A DNA stretch of 64,000 nt, from positions 806,001 through 870,000 of the forward strand of contig JACJYI010000002.1 of assembly GCA_020636225.1 (NCBI GenBank), in the 5' to 3' direction. Shown piece by piece: positions 7,601 through 17,043 of this stretch; position 1 is the stretch's first letter; each line of letters opens with the position of its first letter. The DNA is from Lewinellaceae bacterium (lineage in GTDB: Bacteria; Bacteroidota; Bacteroidia; Chitinophagales; Saprospiraceae). Both the position numbers and the translations under genes were made by a program. The notes beneath the pieces were generated by a model that did not search any database, was not told the origin of the DNA, and worked only from the letters and a program-made list of their open reading frames with translations.

Positions 7601-8142
7601 GTATCCTGGTCAAAACCTGCCAGGTCCAGCATCCGATCGATCACTGTTCGGACAACGTCATCAAGATGCTCCGTCTTGCCATAGAATGAAGGTGATGCCG
7701 GAAGAATGATCCCCCCGGCTTCAGTCACCTGGACCATGTTGCGCAAATGGATCAGACTGAGTGGCGTCTCCCGGGGCACGAGGATCAATCTCCTTCGTTC
7801 CTTCAGGATCACGTCAGCTGCCCTGGTCATCAGGTCATCACTCATTCCCTGGGCCACCCTGGCCAGCGTCCCCATCGAACAGGGGCAGATCAGCATGGTG
7901 TCATACTGAGCCGAGCCTGAGGCAAAGGGAGCCATGAAGTCGGACTTGTCATAAAAATCAAAGGGATAGGCACTCGCGTCAAAAGTCCCCACCTCCAACT
8001 CCCAGTTGATGATCGCATTCCGGCTCATGACGACACCCACCTTGCTCCATTGTTCACGCAGGGCGATCAACCGGTCAAACAGCACCCGGGTATAGATGCT
8101 GCCGCTGGAGCCTGCGACACCGATGACGATCTTCTTCTTCAT
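7561..8142 (-). CDS. ubiX: UbiX-family flavin prenyltransferase
   Basis: 193 residues from ATG 8142 (MKKKIVIGVAGSSGS). The GSSGS loop binds the FMN phosphate, and CPCSMGTLARVAQG and PRETPLSLIHLRNM are UbiX hallmarks. It prenylates FMN to supply the cofactor of UbiD-type decarboxylases. No UbiD is nearby. The 3' end overlaps the convergent YihY/BrkB gene by 40 bp. The longer frame beginning at 8166 was rejected because the extra residues are not conserved. Confidence 0.9.
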   Translation of the reverse strand: MKKKIVIGVAGSSGSIYTRVLFDRLIALREQWSKVGVVMSRNAIINWELEVGTFDASAYPFDFYDKSDFMAPFASGSAQYDTMLICPCSMGTLARVAQGMSDDLMTRAADVILKERRRLILVPRETPLSLIHLRNMVQVTEAGGIILPASPSFYGKTEHLDDVVRTVIDRMLDLAGFDQDTYRWSEGSASGSA

Positions 8143-8265
8143 GATTCCAATGGCTTTGAAAGGCAAACACGATCAGGGCATAAACGGTTTTTGAACACTG
8201 GATTCCGATCTCTCAGCCCATGACCGCTGATCCTCTGACACCTATGATCGAGATCGCACAGGTGT

Positions 8266-9573
8266 TCAGGGAAGCACTTCTGCCACGACAAAGATACTCC
8301 CGCAAACGACGATCAGGTCATCCGGTCCGGCAGCTCGGTCAGCGGCACGAAGAGCGCCCTTCACGGAAGCATATGCCTTTCCATGCCTGTTGGCCGACTG
8401 GCCGAAGCGGGCGAGCTGTTGAGCCTCCATGGCCCGGGGTACCCTGGCACTGGCAAAGTAATACACTGCATCTTCCGGCAGGCACGGCCACACCCGGTCC
8501 AGCTCCTTATCGCTGACCGTTCCAAAGACAATTCGCAGGGCTCCCCGGGCGGAACGTTCCAGACCATGGAACAAAGCTGTCAACCCTTCGGCATTGTGGG
8601 CACTGTCACACAAGACTTTGGGATGCTCTTGAATGGTCTGCCACCGCCCGATAAACCGGGTCGTCTGGCGGACAGAGGAAAGGGCATCAAGGACCATCCT
8701 CTGATCGACGTGCAGCAGGCCTTTCTGGTTGAGAATACGAGCAACCTCCAGATACGTGATGATATTCCGGATCTGGTAAGGCCCCTCCAGATCGGTTTGG
8801 ATCGTGAGCAGGCCATTGGTCGACTTGTCATGGATGAGCACCTGCTGCCCCTGCGGAACGGCCACTCTGGACATGAACTGGAAGGTTCGACTGGCAAAGG
8901 AAATGGGCGCATGCAGGTGTTGAGCCCTGACTCGAAACACATCAACTGTCTCCGGATGTTCCTCCCCGATCACCACAGGGATATCCCCCTTGATGATCCC
9001 GGCCTTTTCGCCCGCGATCGCCGGCAATGTGTCCCCCAGGAAGGACATATGATCATATCCGATATTAGTAATGACCGACAGGATGGGCTTCAACACATTG
9101 GTCGAATCCAACCGTCCACCCATACCGGTTTCAATCACCGCCAGGTCTACCTTCTCCCTGGCGAAATGATCAAAGGCCATGGCCACCGTCAATTCAAAAA
9201 ATGACGGTTGCACCTCTTGGATCAGATCCCGATGATCACGCATGAAGGCGATCACTCGACCCGGGGGAATGAGCTGGTTCCCGATCTTGATCCGTTCCCG
9301 AAAGTCTTTGTAATGAGGTGAGGTATAGAGACCAGTCTTCATTCCGGCCTGGATAGCCAGGGCACCGATCATATGGGTCAGACTGCCTTTGCCATTCGTA
9401 CCGGCAATGTGAATGCTGCGAAAGGAATGATGGGGATTCCCAAGCCCCTGCAGCAGGGCCAGCGTATTGGTCAGATCCTTTTTGAATGCTGCCGGGCCAA
9501 TCCGCTGGAACATGGGGAGCATGGCAAACATCTCCTCAAGGGTCTGCTGGTATTGCTGCCGCCAATGTGCCAC
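8266..9573 (-). CDS. folC: Bifunctional folylpolyglutamate synthase / dihydrofolate synthase
   Basis: 435 residues starting at GTG 9573; an in-frame TAG lies just upstream and there is no ATG before the conserved LPMFQRIGPAAFKKDL. The Mur-ligase-type P-loop is GTNGKGSLTHMIGA (about 54-67), and VIETGMGGRLDSTN carries the metal/ATP residues. It adds glutamate to dihydropteroate and to folates. It lies 30 bp downstream of the tonB-like gene on the same strand, so it may be at the end of the exb-ton transcript. Confidence 0.93.
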   Translation of the reverse strand: MAHWRQQYQQTLEEMFAMLPMFQRIGPAAFKKDLTNTLALLQGLGNPHHSFRSIHIAGTNGKGSLTHMIGALAIQAGMKTGLYTSPHYKDFRERIKIGNQLIPPGRVIAFMRDHRDLIQEVQPSFFELTVAMAFDHFAREKVDLAVIETGMGGRLDSTNVLKPILSVITNIGYDHMSFLGDTLPAIAGEKAGIIKGDIPVVIGEEHPETVDVFRVRAQHLHAPISFASRTFQFMSRVAVPQGQQVLIHDKSTNGLLTIQTDLEGPYQIRNIITYLEVARILNQKGLLHVDQRMVLDALSSVRQTTRFIGRWQTIQEHPKVLCDSAHNAEGLTALFHGLERSARGALRIVFGTVSDKELDRVWPCLPEDAVYYFASARVPRAMEAQQLARFGQSANRHGKAYASVKGALRAADRAAGPDDLIVVCGSIFVVAEVLP

Positions 9574-9603
9574 CTGAACCGGTAATTGATCGAGGCGCTC
9601 GGC

Positions 9604-10488
9604 CTACTTGACCTTGAAGTCGTATGTGATCGTACCGCACTGCTCGTCCAGATTGGACTGGGAGAACAGATATCGGTAGGCGTTCTGCTTGGCCAGACTG
9701 ACCAGACGGGCATCACTGGTGGTTGATCCGCGCTGGGTGTAGTCGGCCTTGGTCACATTCCCCATGCGATCCACACAAACATAGATGACCACGCGACCAG
9801 TCTTCTGTGAACTGTCACTGATTTCCGGAGCGCGCTTGACACCGCGATTGGTGAGGCCATCACCGACAACCCCGGATCCCTTGCTGATCCCTTCCAGCTT
9901 GGTGGCATCGGGATCTCCACCCGGATCACCCTGATTGCCAGGCTTGTCCGTCTTGCCTTTTCCTGAGCCTCCAAAGAAATCACCGTATTGTTTTTTGGCG
10001 GCGTCATATTCAGCTTTCTTCTTCGCTGCCGCATCGGCGGCCGCCTGTTTGCGGGCAGCATCTTCGGCCGCCTTCTTTTTAGCTGCATCCTCGGCGGCCT
10101 GTCTGACCTTCTCCGCTTCGGCCTGCGCCGCCTCCAGCTCCTTCTGCTTTCGGATCTTGATCTCCGAATCGTCGACGGTCATGACCTTTTTCTCTACGGG
10201 CTTGGCTGCTTCTGCCGCTTCAACCGGTTCCGGCACATCTTCTGGAACAGCTTCCTCCGTAGGCACCTCGACATATTCTTCCTGCTGGACATCGGGCCGG
10301 TCATCTCCTGAACCCTGGTCGATATTCCCGAAACTGATCAACACCCCTTCCTGGCCCGGGGGAGGATCCTGATAGGTAAGCAATGGAAGCAAAGCCAACA
10401 AGATGATACCGGCATGAACAGCGATGCTGATCAGCAATCCCTTGCGGCGATCCTTCTCCTCGTCCCGGTTGATCTGTAACGTGCTCAT
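9604..10488 (-). CDS. TonB/TolA-like energy transducer
   Basis: 294 residues. One N-terminal transmembrane helix (about 17-40) is followed by a Pro/Glu-rich stretch, then a long Lys/Ala/Glu/Gln helical linker (about 105-170, many KKAAEDAA units) and a C-terminal TonB-like domain ending in TITYDFKVK. The Ala/Lys helical linker is more like TolA than the Pro-rich linker of classic TonB. It follows exbB-exbD-exbD and should carry proton-motive force to the outer membrane. The upstream AAGGAG (minus strand, 10492-10497) is one of the few Shine-Dalgarno-like sites in this window. TonB versus TolA role is undecided. Confidence 0.85.
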   Translation of the reverse strand: MSTLQINRDEEKDRRKGLLISIAVHAGIILLALLPLLTYQDPPPGQEGVLISFGNIDQGSGDDRPDVQQEEYVEVPTEEAVPEDVPEPVEAAEAAKPVEKKVMTVDDSEIKIRKQKELEAAQAEAEKVRQAAEDAAKKKAAEDAARKQAAADAAAKKKAEYDAAKKQYGDFFGGSGKGKTDKPGNQGDPGGDPDATKLEGISKGSGVVGDGLTNRGVKRAPEISDSSQKTGRVVIYVCVDRMGNVTKADYTQRGSTTSDARLVSLAKQNAYRYLFSQSNLDEQCGTITYDFKVK

Positions 10489-10556
10489 AGTCTCCTTATA
10501 ACGTCGGCTTTGGTCGAGTTTGTTTCATGTCAGTGAGAGGTTAACACCTCCTTGAT

Positions 10557-10955
10557 TCAATCGGAGCTGGCCAGGATGGCATTGGCATCATATTTCAGGG
10601 CCAGGTCCATGACCACCACCACATGCTCAACAGGGGCGCTCTGGTCCGGCGAGAGAATGATGGAAAAGCCCTTTCCCTTGCGACGAGCCAGGGATGCGAA
10701 CTCGCGGTCCAGTCCTCCCTCATCCAAGCGGCGACCATCCAGATAGTACTGGCCGTCCGAACCGATGGACACATCGGGCAATGCATCCGTATCGGTCGAC
10801 CGGGAGGTCGATTTTCCCGGCAATTTCAGGTTCAACGCATTGGGTGCAACCAGATTGGAGGTCAGCATGAAAAAGATCAGCAACAAAAAGATGATGTCCG
10901 TCATGGAGGACATGCTGAATTCAGAGCTGGTCTTGTTCTTGCGCTTCAGGGACAT
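10557..10955 (-). CDS. exbD: ExbD/TolR-family biopolymer transport protein (second copy)
   Basis: 132 residues. The conserved N-terminal motif and single transmembrane helix (FSMSSMTDIIFLLLIFFML, about 13-31) include the protonatable Asp of the TDIIF segment. The rest is a periplasmic domain. It is 15 bp downstream of the first exbD and 68 bp upstream of the tonB-like gene. Two non-identical ExbD subunits next to one ExbB are common in Bacteroidota. Confidence 0.93.
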   Translation of the reverse strand: MSLKRKNKTSSEFSMSSMTDIIFLLLIFFMLTSNLVAPNALNLKLPGKSTSRSTDTDALPDVSIGSDGQYYLDGRRLDEGGLDREFASLARRKGKGFSIILSPDQSAPVEHVVVVMDLALKYDANAILASSD

Positions 10956-10970
10956 GGCGATGAATTAGCT

Positions 10971-11369
10971 TTACGAACGTGGTTGGGTAGCGAGGATCGC
11001 CTTCATCTTCAATTCATTGGCCACCCCGAGTACTTTCATGACGTTGGAAAACGGCACACCGACCTCCGCAATAATGGTAATCGTGGCATTCTCCTGGTTG
11101 CCCATCCGATTGATCACCTGACGGATCTCCGGCTTAAGGGCAGCAGAAGGGATATCCTTGCCATTCACGGAAAAGGTACCATTCTTCTGGATGGATACGC
11201 TCAGGGAGCTGGGAGCGACCGTCTTGTTATCCGACTGTGGCAGGTCCAACTTCTTGACGTTGACGAATGTCGCCGTCAACATGAAAAAGACCAGCAACAG
11301 GAAGATGATGTCCGTCAGTGAGGACATACTGAATTCGGCCATCGCCTTGCTCCGTTTCTTCATGGCCAT
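10971..11369 (-). CDS. exbD: ExbD/TolR-family biopolymer transport protein (first copy)
   Basis: 132 residues with the same FSMSSLTDIIFLLLVFFML membrane motif and essential Asp as its neighbour, but a clearly different periplasmic domain. ATG 11369 (MAMKKR) lies 7 bp after the exbB stop. An alternative start at 11363 would remove two residues. It is expected to form a proton channel with the MotA/TolQ/ExbB protein. Confidence 0.93.
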   Translation of the reverse strand: MAMKKRSKAMAEFSMSSLTDIIFLLLVFFMLTATFVNVKKLDLPQSDNKTVAPSSLSVSIQKNGTFSVNGKDIPSAALKPEIRQVINRMGNQENATITIIAEVGVPFSNVMKVLGVANELKMKAILATQPRS

Positions 11370-11376
11370 CAGCGGA

Positions 11377-12060
11377 TCAGGATGGCTCCTGCAGTAGGTC
11401 CATGAATTCTGTGGTAGACCGTTCCATCTTGAAGATCACCTTCTCTACATTGGCCACCAACAGGTTGTATCCGATCAGGGCAAACAGGCCAACGACCAGA
11501 CCAAAAGCGGTGGTGATCAATGCCTGATAGATCCCTCCGGCAAGCACCTCAGGGGTGACGTTCTGTTCGGCAGCCATCTTGTAGAAGGCAATGATCATCC
11601 CGGTCACCGTTCCCAGGAAGCCCAGCATCGGGGCGGCACCGGCGATACTGGCCAGGGTGGACAGGTTCTTTTCCAGCTTGAAAATCTCCAGGTTGCCGAC
11701 ATTCTCGATGGCCGCATCGATATCGCGAAGTGGCTTGCCGATGCGCATCAATCCTTTCTCGACCATCCGACTGATCGGGGAATCCGTGGCGGCACAAAGG
11801 GATTGGGCTGCCTTGATATTGCCCGACTGGACGCTCATCCGGATGTTGTTCATGAAGTTCTCATCGATCTTTCCGGATTTGCTGATACTGAGATATCGCT
11901 CGATAAAGATGGAGACGGCAATGAAGGACATGATGACCTGCAAGGCCACGATGACCACACCGATCGGCCCTCCTGAGAACAGGATGTCTACAAAGCTCTG
12001 CGATTTGGTCTCCGTTTGTTCCAGTTCAGCCTGGAGCAGGAATAAAAGAGGGTGCATCAT
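11377..12060 (-). CDS. exbB: MotA/TolQ/ExbB proton channel family protein
   Basis: 227 residues from ATG 12060 (MMHPLLFLLQAELEQ); a longer frame reaches 12105 but adds a polar non-conserved stretch. The family core is visible: a first helix around 30-50, then LSTLASIAGAAPMLGFLGTVTGMIIAF and GIYQALITTAFGLVVGLFALIGYNLL as the last two helices. It is the first gene of exbB-exbD-exbD-tonB/tolA-folC. It harvests the proton gradient in the inner membrane. Confidence 0.93.
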   Translation of the reverse strand: MMHPLLFLLQAELEQTETKSQSFVDILFSGGPIGVVIVALQVIMSFIAVSIFIERYLSISKSGKIDENFMNNIRMSVQSGNIKAAQSLCAATDSPISRMVEKGLMRIGKPLRDIDAAIENVGNLEIFKLEKNLSTLASIAGAAPMLGFLGTVTGMIIAFYKMAAEQNVTPEVLAGGIYQALITTAFGLVVGLFALIGYNLLVANVEKVIFKMERSTTEFMDLLQEPS

Positions 12061-12180
12061 AAGGATAGACGATTTGGAATCTTTGAACGATTTCAGACGC
12101 TGCAAATTATAAACACATTAAGGATTTTTCGGCATCTTGGTCATAACTTATGGAATGATGCATATTTCCGAAAGGTTCTG

Positions 12181-12188
12181 TAGATTTG
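12181..12188 (+). promoter_or_regulatory. Candidate -7 box for the beta-oxidation genes
   Basis: TAGATTTG matches TAnnTTTG and lies 31 bp before the ATG at 12220. A short palindrome GCGAAATTTCGC follows. No clear -33 TTTG is present at 19-21 bp. Confidence 0.35.
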
Positions 12189-12219
12189 CAAAGGCGAAAT
12201 TTCGCTTAAATTTTAGCCA

Positions 12220-14610
12220 ATGAGAAGAATCCAAGAAGTTGCCGTATTAGGAGCCGGAGTCATGGGCTCGGGAATTGCCTGTCATCTGGCCAATGCCGGT
12301 TTCAAGGTCCTGCTGCTGGATATCGTCACCCCGGGCCTGTCGGATGACAGGTCATCCGATCCCCAGGCAAAGAATGCTCTGGTCAACAAGGCGCTGGATC
12401 AGGCGATCAAGAGCAAACCTGCCCCGCTCTACCGATCGGATTTTGCCTCGAGAATCACCACAGGCAACCTGACTGACGACCTGCAACGGATCGCCTCATG
12501 TGACTGGATCATCGAGGTGGTCGTCGAGCGCCTGGACATCAAGCAGCAACTCTTCGAGCGGGTCGAACAATATCGTCGCCCGGGCACGCTGATCACCAGC
12601 AACACCTCCGGCATACCCATTCACTTGATGGCCCAGGGGCGCAGCGAGGACTTCCAGGCACACTTCTGTGGCACCCACTTCTTCAATCCTCCTCGCTATC
12701 TCCGCTTGCTGGAGATCATCCCCACGGCGAAAACAGACCGCACCGTCGTCGAGTTCCTGATGGAGTTTGGCCGGACCTACCTTGGCAAAAAGACGGTCCT
12801 GGCCAAGGACACACCAGCCTTTATTGCCAACAGGATCGGCGTTTACGCCATGGCTCGCATCTATCAGCTCACTCAGGAGCTCGGACTATCCATCGACGTG
12901 GTGGACAAACTGACAGGTCCTGCCCTGGGGCGCCCCAAAACGGGGACATTCCGCCTGGGCGACCTGGTCGGACATGACACGGCTGCCCACGTCATCAACG
13001 GGATCAAGGCCAATTGTCCGAATGACGAACAGGCCGGTGCCTTTGCCATTCCCGCCTACCTGCAATTCCTCCTGGACAACAAGTTCCTGGGGAACAAAAC
13101 CGGACAGGGCTTTTACAAAAAGATGCCCCAGAAAGATGAAAAAGGCCGAACGGTCTACCACATCCTCAACCTGGACACGCTGGAATATCAATTACCGGAA
13201 AAGACAGCCCTGCCGAGCCTGGAGGCCAGCAAGCAGATCGACGATCTGGCCCGGCGACTGCCGATGTTCCTCGAACACCAGGATGCCGGGGCGACATTGG
13301 TCCGCAAATCACTGCTTGGACTGTTTGCCTATGCGGCCAACCGGGTACCCGAGATCGCCGACCAACCCTTTCGCATTGACGATGCCTTGCGGGCCGGTTT
13401 TGCCTGGGAGGCAGGTCCGTTCGAGCTCTGGGACATGATCGGCCTCTCCAGAGGTGCCAAGCTGGCCGTCGAAGAAGGCGAACAGTTGCCTGACTGGATC
13501 ACCCGAATGATCGATCAGGGGCATGCATCCTTCTATCAGATACGGGATGGCCAGCGTTACGCGTACGACCCGAATCTGGAGGACTACACCCTGATTCCCG
13601 GCCAGACCAATACCATTCAACTGGATTACCTCCGGCAAAATCCGCCGGTCTACAAGAATGATGAGGTCATCCTCCATGATATCGGCGAAGGTGTCCTCTG
13701 CCTGGAATTCCGGAGCAAGATGAACGCCATAGGAGAAGGGATCCTTCGGGGACTGACGGAGTCCATCCGCATTGCTGAGGAGGGAGAATGGAAAGGTCTG
13801 GTGATCGGCAACCAGGCACAGAACTTCACCGTGGGTGCCAACCTGATGATGATCGCCATGATGGCATACCAGCAGGAATGGGACGAACTGAACATGGCCG
13901 TCAACCTGTTCCAGCAAACCACGATGCGCTGCCGATACTCCCGCATACCCGTGGTCGCAGCCACCCAGGGATATGTCTTTGGTGGCGGATGCGAGACCAT
14001 CATGCATTGCGATGGCGTGGTTGCAGCTGCCGAGAGTTACATTGGACTGGTCGAAGTGGGCGTGGGCCTGATCCCGGGCGGTGGTGGAACCAAGGAATTT
14101 GCCCTTCGGATCTCCGATTCCTTCCGGGAAGGTGATGTCCAGGTAAACACCCTGATCGACCACTTCAAAACCATTGCCACCGCGGCAGTGGCCACATCAG
14201 CCTATGAGGCATACGGACTCGGCTATCTGCAGCACCAGAAAGACGAAGTGACCCTGAATCTGGACAGTCACATCTTCCAGGCCAGGCAACGGGTACTGGC
14301 GCTGGCCGAACATTACATACAACCTATCCAGCGGGAGGACATTACTGTTCTCGGACGCGGGGGCTTGGCTACTTTATATGCCGCTGCCAATGAACTGCGA
14401 CTGGGCAAATGGGCTTCAGACCATGACATCCGGATCGCCCGCAAGATCGCCTGGGTGCTCTGCGGGGGCGATCTGACGGGATCACAACAAGTGTCCGAAC
14501 AATATCTGCTCGATGTCGAACGGGAAGCCTTCCTGAGCCTGTGCGGAGAGCAGAAGACCCTCGAGCGGATCCAGAGCATGTTGCAAACCGGCAAACCACT
14601 CCGCAATTGA
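12220..14610 (+). CDS. 3-hydroxyacyl-CoA dehydrogenase / enoyl-CoA hydratase fusion (FadN type)
   Basis: 796 residues. The N-terminal Rossmann domain opens with VAVLGAGVMGSGIACHLANA and is followed by the 3HCDH C-terminal helices. From about residue 485 there is a crotonase (enoyl-CoA hydratase) domain with QNFTVGANLMMIAMM and GYVFGGGCETIMHCDG as the oxyanion-hole segments. The order dehydrogenase-then-hydratase is that of Bacillus FadN and the reverse of E. coli FadB. It performs the two middle steps of fatty-acid beta-oxidation. The thiolase gene follows after 31 bp. Confidence 0.93.
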   Translation: MRRIQEVAVLGAGVMGSGIACHLANAGFKVLLLDIVTPGLSDDRSSDPQAKNALVNKALDQAIKSKPAPLYRSDFASRITTGNLTDDLQRIASCDWIIEVVVERLDIKQQLFERVEQYRRPGTLITSNTSGIPIHLMAQGRSEDFQAHFCGTHFFNPPRYLRLLEIIPTAKTDRTVVEFLMEFGRTYLGKKTVLAKDTPAFIANRIGVYAMARIYQLTQELGLSIDVVDKLTGPALGRPKTGTFRLGDLVGHDTAAHVINGIKANCPNDEQAGAFAIPAYLQFLLDNKFLGNKTGQGFYKKMPQKDEKGRTVYHILNLDTLEYQLPEKTALPSLEASKQIDDLARRLPMFLEHQDAGATLVRKSLLGLFAYAANRVPEIADQPFRIDDALRAGFAWEAGPFELWDMIGLSRGAKLAVEEGEQLPDWITRMIDQGHASFYQIRDGQRYAYDPNLEDYTLIPGQTNTIQLDYLRQNPPVYKNDEVILHDIGEGVLCLEFRSKMNAIGEGILRGLTESIRIAEEGEWKGLVIGNQAQNFTVGANLMMIAMMAYQQEWDELNMAVNLFQQTTMRCRYSRIPVVAATQGYVFGGGCETIMHCDGVVAAAESYIGLVEVGVGLIPGGGGTKEFALRISDSFREGDVQVNTLIDHFKTIATAAVATSAYEAYGLGYLQHQKDEVTLNLDSHIFQARQRVLALAEHYIQPIQREDITVLGRGGLATLYAAANELRLGKWASDHDIRIARKIAWVLCGGDLTGSQQVSEQYLLDVEREAFLSLCGEQKTLERIQSMLQTGKPLRN

Positions 14611-14641
14611 TCACTACTTCACCAGAATCAACAGACCATCC

Positions 14642-15814
14642 ATGGAAGCTTATATTGTCAAGGCCTATCGTTCAGCTGTCGGAAAATCCAAGAAAGGTTC
14701 CTTCCGGAACTTTCGCTCGGATGACCTGGCTGCAGCCGTGATCCGTCAGTTGATGGCCGATACACCGGGGCTTGAACCCGCTCATATTGATGATGTGCTG
14801 GTCGGATGCGCCAATCCGGAAGGTGAACAGGGCCTTCAGATCGGTCGGCAGATCTCCCTTCTTGCCCTGGGCAAGGAGGTGCCAGGCATGACCATCAACC
14901 GCTATTGTGCGTCCGGACTGGAGACCATTTCCATAGCCGTTGCCAAGATCCGGGCCGGCTTGGGGTCCTGTTATATCGCCGGCGGCACGGAAAGCATGAG
15001 CATGATCCCCATGACTGGCTACAAGCTGGCACCCAACTATCAATTTGCCAGTACCACGCCTGACTACCTGGCCAGCATGGGCATGACCGCTGAAGCGGTG
15101 GCAAAGAAGTATGAGATCAGCCGGGAGGACGCCGATGCGTTTGCCTACCGCTCCCATCGCCTGGCCGCCGCCGCCCAGGATGCCGGCAAATTCGAGAATG
15201 AGATCGTTGCTGTGGATGTGCCGGAGGTAACCGTACAGAACGGGAAACGGGTGGAATCTGTCACGACGGTCAACGCGGATGAGGGTGTCCGTCGGGACAC
15301 CACCATCGAAGGGTTGGCCAAGCTGCGACCTGCTTTTGCCCAAGGTGGAATCGTCACGGCCGGGAATAGCAGCCAGACTTCTGATGGTGCCAGTTTCGTG
15401 ATCGTGATGAGCGAGGAGCTGGTCAAGTCCCTTGGCCTGACGCCCATCGCCCGGTTGGCCTCATGTGCCGTGGCAGGCGTGGATCCGCTATACATGGGCA
15501 TTGGCCCTTGTGCCGCCATTCCCAAGGCACTGAAGCAGGCAGGATTGACCCTGCAGGACATCCATCTGACCGAATTGAACGAGGCTTTCGCGACCCAGGC
15601 ACTGGCCGTGATCCGACAGACCGGACTGGACCCTGACTCCGTCAATGTCAATGGAGGTGCCATTGCCCTGGGGCACCCACTTGGCTGCACCGGTGCCAAA
15701 CTGACCACACAGCTGCTCAATGAATTGCGTCGCCAGAAAAAAACCTATGGCATGGTCACCGCATGTGTCGGGGGTGGCCAAGGCATTGCCGGCATCTACG
15801 AACTGCTTTCCTGA
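14642..15814 (+). CDS. fadA: Acetyl-CoA C-acyltransferase (thiolase)
   Basis: 390 residues, the usual thiolase length. The acylated Cys is residue 89 in NRYCASGLETIS. The C-terminal half has NEAFATQALAVI, GGAIALGHPLGCTGAK with the catalytic His, and CVGGGQG with the second Cys. It catalyses the last, thiolytic step of beta-oxidation with the product of the preceding fusion gene. It ends 26 bp before the convergent proline dehydrogenase gene. Confidence 0.94.
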   Translation: MEAYIVKAYRSAVGKSKKGSFRNFRSDDLAAAVIRQLMADTPGLEPAHIDDVLVGCANPEGEQGLQIGRQISLLALGKEVPGMTINRYCASGLETISIAVAKIRAGLGSCYIAGGTESMSMIPMTGYKLAPNYQFASTTPDYLASMGMTAEAVAKKYEISREDADAFAYRSHRLAAAAQDAGKFENEIVAVDVPEVTVQNGKRVESVTTVNADEGVRRDTTIEGLAKLRPAFAQGGIVTAGNSSQTSDGASFVIVMSEELVKSLGLTPIARLASCAVAGVDPLYMGIGPCAAIPKALKQAGLTLQDIHLTELNEAFATQALAVIRQTGLDPDSVNVNGGAIALGHPLGCTGAKLTTQLLNELRRQKKTYGMVTACVGGGQGIAGIYELLS

Positions 15815-15840
15815 TACCCGTTTTGCCTCTGGCGAACCAT

Positions 15841-17043
15841 CTACAACCCCCGGCGCTTGACCTCCGTGTGGATGAGTTCGAGCTCACGTGACATTTCCCC
15901 GGTAACCGAGGAGTTCTCCTGGGCCCGGCGCAAGAGGTAGGGAATAACCTCCTCTACCCGACCGTACGGCACATACTTGGCGACGTTGTAGCCACTGTTG
16001 GCCAGGTTGAACGTCAGATGATCGCTCATCCCGTACAATTGGGAAAAATTGAGATGCGGATGATCGCGATCGATCCTCAGTTCATCGATCCAGGCAGCCA
16101 TTTTCATGCAGCTTTTGGCATTGTGCGTGGCATTGCATGAGGCAATGGTGGTATAATTCTCCACTAGAAACCGAACAGCGTCATCATAGGCTTGGTCGGT
16201 AGAGGGTTTATCCGGATAGATGGGTGAAGGATAACCCATCTCTTTGGCGCGCAACCGCTCCTTCTCCATGTACGCCCCCCTGACGATCTTGGCGCCGAGC
16301 ATCCAGCCTTCCGCCTTGGCTTTCTCGGCAGTTTCGATCATGTAGGCCAAACGATCATGCCGATACAATTGATAGGTATTATACACCACGACCCGATCCT
16401 TGTTGTACCGCTTCATCATGGTATTCACCATATCATCAATGGGCTGCTGGATCCAGCTCTCCTCAGCATCAAAGAACACGGCGACACCCTTTTCATGAGC
16501 AGCCATGGCCAGGGCTTCCACTCGCTTGACCACCGCTTTGAAGGCGTCTTCTTCTGATTTGGACAATTGGTCACCGCGCTGGATCTTCTCCAGTAATGGG
16601 TTGCTGGCCAGGCCGGAAATCTTGGTGCTCACCACCGGCACATGGTCATTACCGGACGCAAATTCGATGGCGCGAAGGTTTTCCCGCAATGTGGCATTGA
16701 AGTCCTCTTCCGTTTCCTTGTTCTCCACGCCATAGTCCAGGACAGTCAGGGTGTTGTTCGCAGCCAGTTTCTCGATGGTTGGCAAGCTCTTCAAGAGGCT
16801 CTCACCTCCGACAAACTGACGGAACAAGGTTGAACGGATTATGGATCTGGCAAATGGAAGATTCCATTTCACCGACCACAGCCCGACGAACGAGCCGGTG
16901 TTCACCAGCCAGGGTTTGTTCATCAGTGAAAAAAGCCATTCCATGCGCCTGAGCTCCTGATCGCTCAGGTGGGCGAAAGCCACTTCTGTATCGGTAAAAT
17001 CAGGTATTGCGGATTGTTGGGTCGGAGTCGATTGAAGGTTCAT
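15841..17043 (-). CDS. Proline dehydrogenase (monofunctional PRODH)
   Basis: 400 residues from ATG 17043, whose ATGA overlaps the stop of aroE; this overlap decides the start over one 21 bp upstream. The family features are VFFDAEESWIQQPIDDM, the flavin-pocket region KIVRGAYMEKER, YDDAVRFLVEN, and the C-terminal YVPYGRVEEVIPYLLRRAQEN. It oxidises proline to pyrroline-5-carboxylate with FAD and passes electrons to the respiratory chain. It has no fused P5C dehydrogenase domain. It is the last gene of DUF368-aroE-PRODH, an odd pairing of aromatic synthesis with proline breakdown. Confidence 0.93.
   Translation of the reverse strand: MNLQSTPTQQSAIPDFTDTEVAFAHLSDQELRRMEWLFSLMNKPWLVNTGSFVGLWSVKWNLPFARSIIRSTLFRQFVGGESLLKSLPTIEKLAANNTLTVLDYGVENKETEEDFNATLRENLRAIEFASGNDHVPVVSTKISGLASNPLLEKIQRGDQLSKSEEDAFKAVVKRVEALAMAAHEKGVAVFFDAEESWIQQPIDDMVNTMMKRYNKDRVVVYNTYQLYRHDRLAYMIETAEKAKAEGWMLGAKIVRGAYMEKERLRAKEMGYPSPIYPDKPSTDQAYDDAVRFLVENYTTIASCNATHNAKSCMKMAAWIDELRIDRDHPHLNFSQLYGMSDHLTFNLANSGYNVAKYVPYGRVEEVIPYLLRRAQENSSVTGEMSRELELIHTEVKRRGL

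Noticed and set aside
8221..8268. Inverted repeat ACACCT...AGGTGT near the folC stop as a terminator
   Set aside because: The stem is only six base pairs with a loop of about 17 nt and no T-run.
10496..10528. A ten-codon frame (MKQTRPKPTL) between exbD and the tonB-like gene, minus strand
   Set aside because: It is too short to judge and has no codon pattern that suggests attenuation or coupling.
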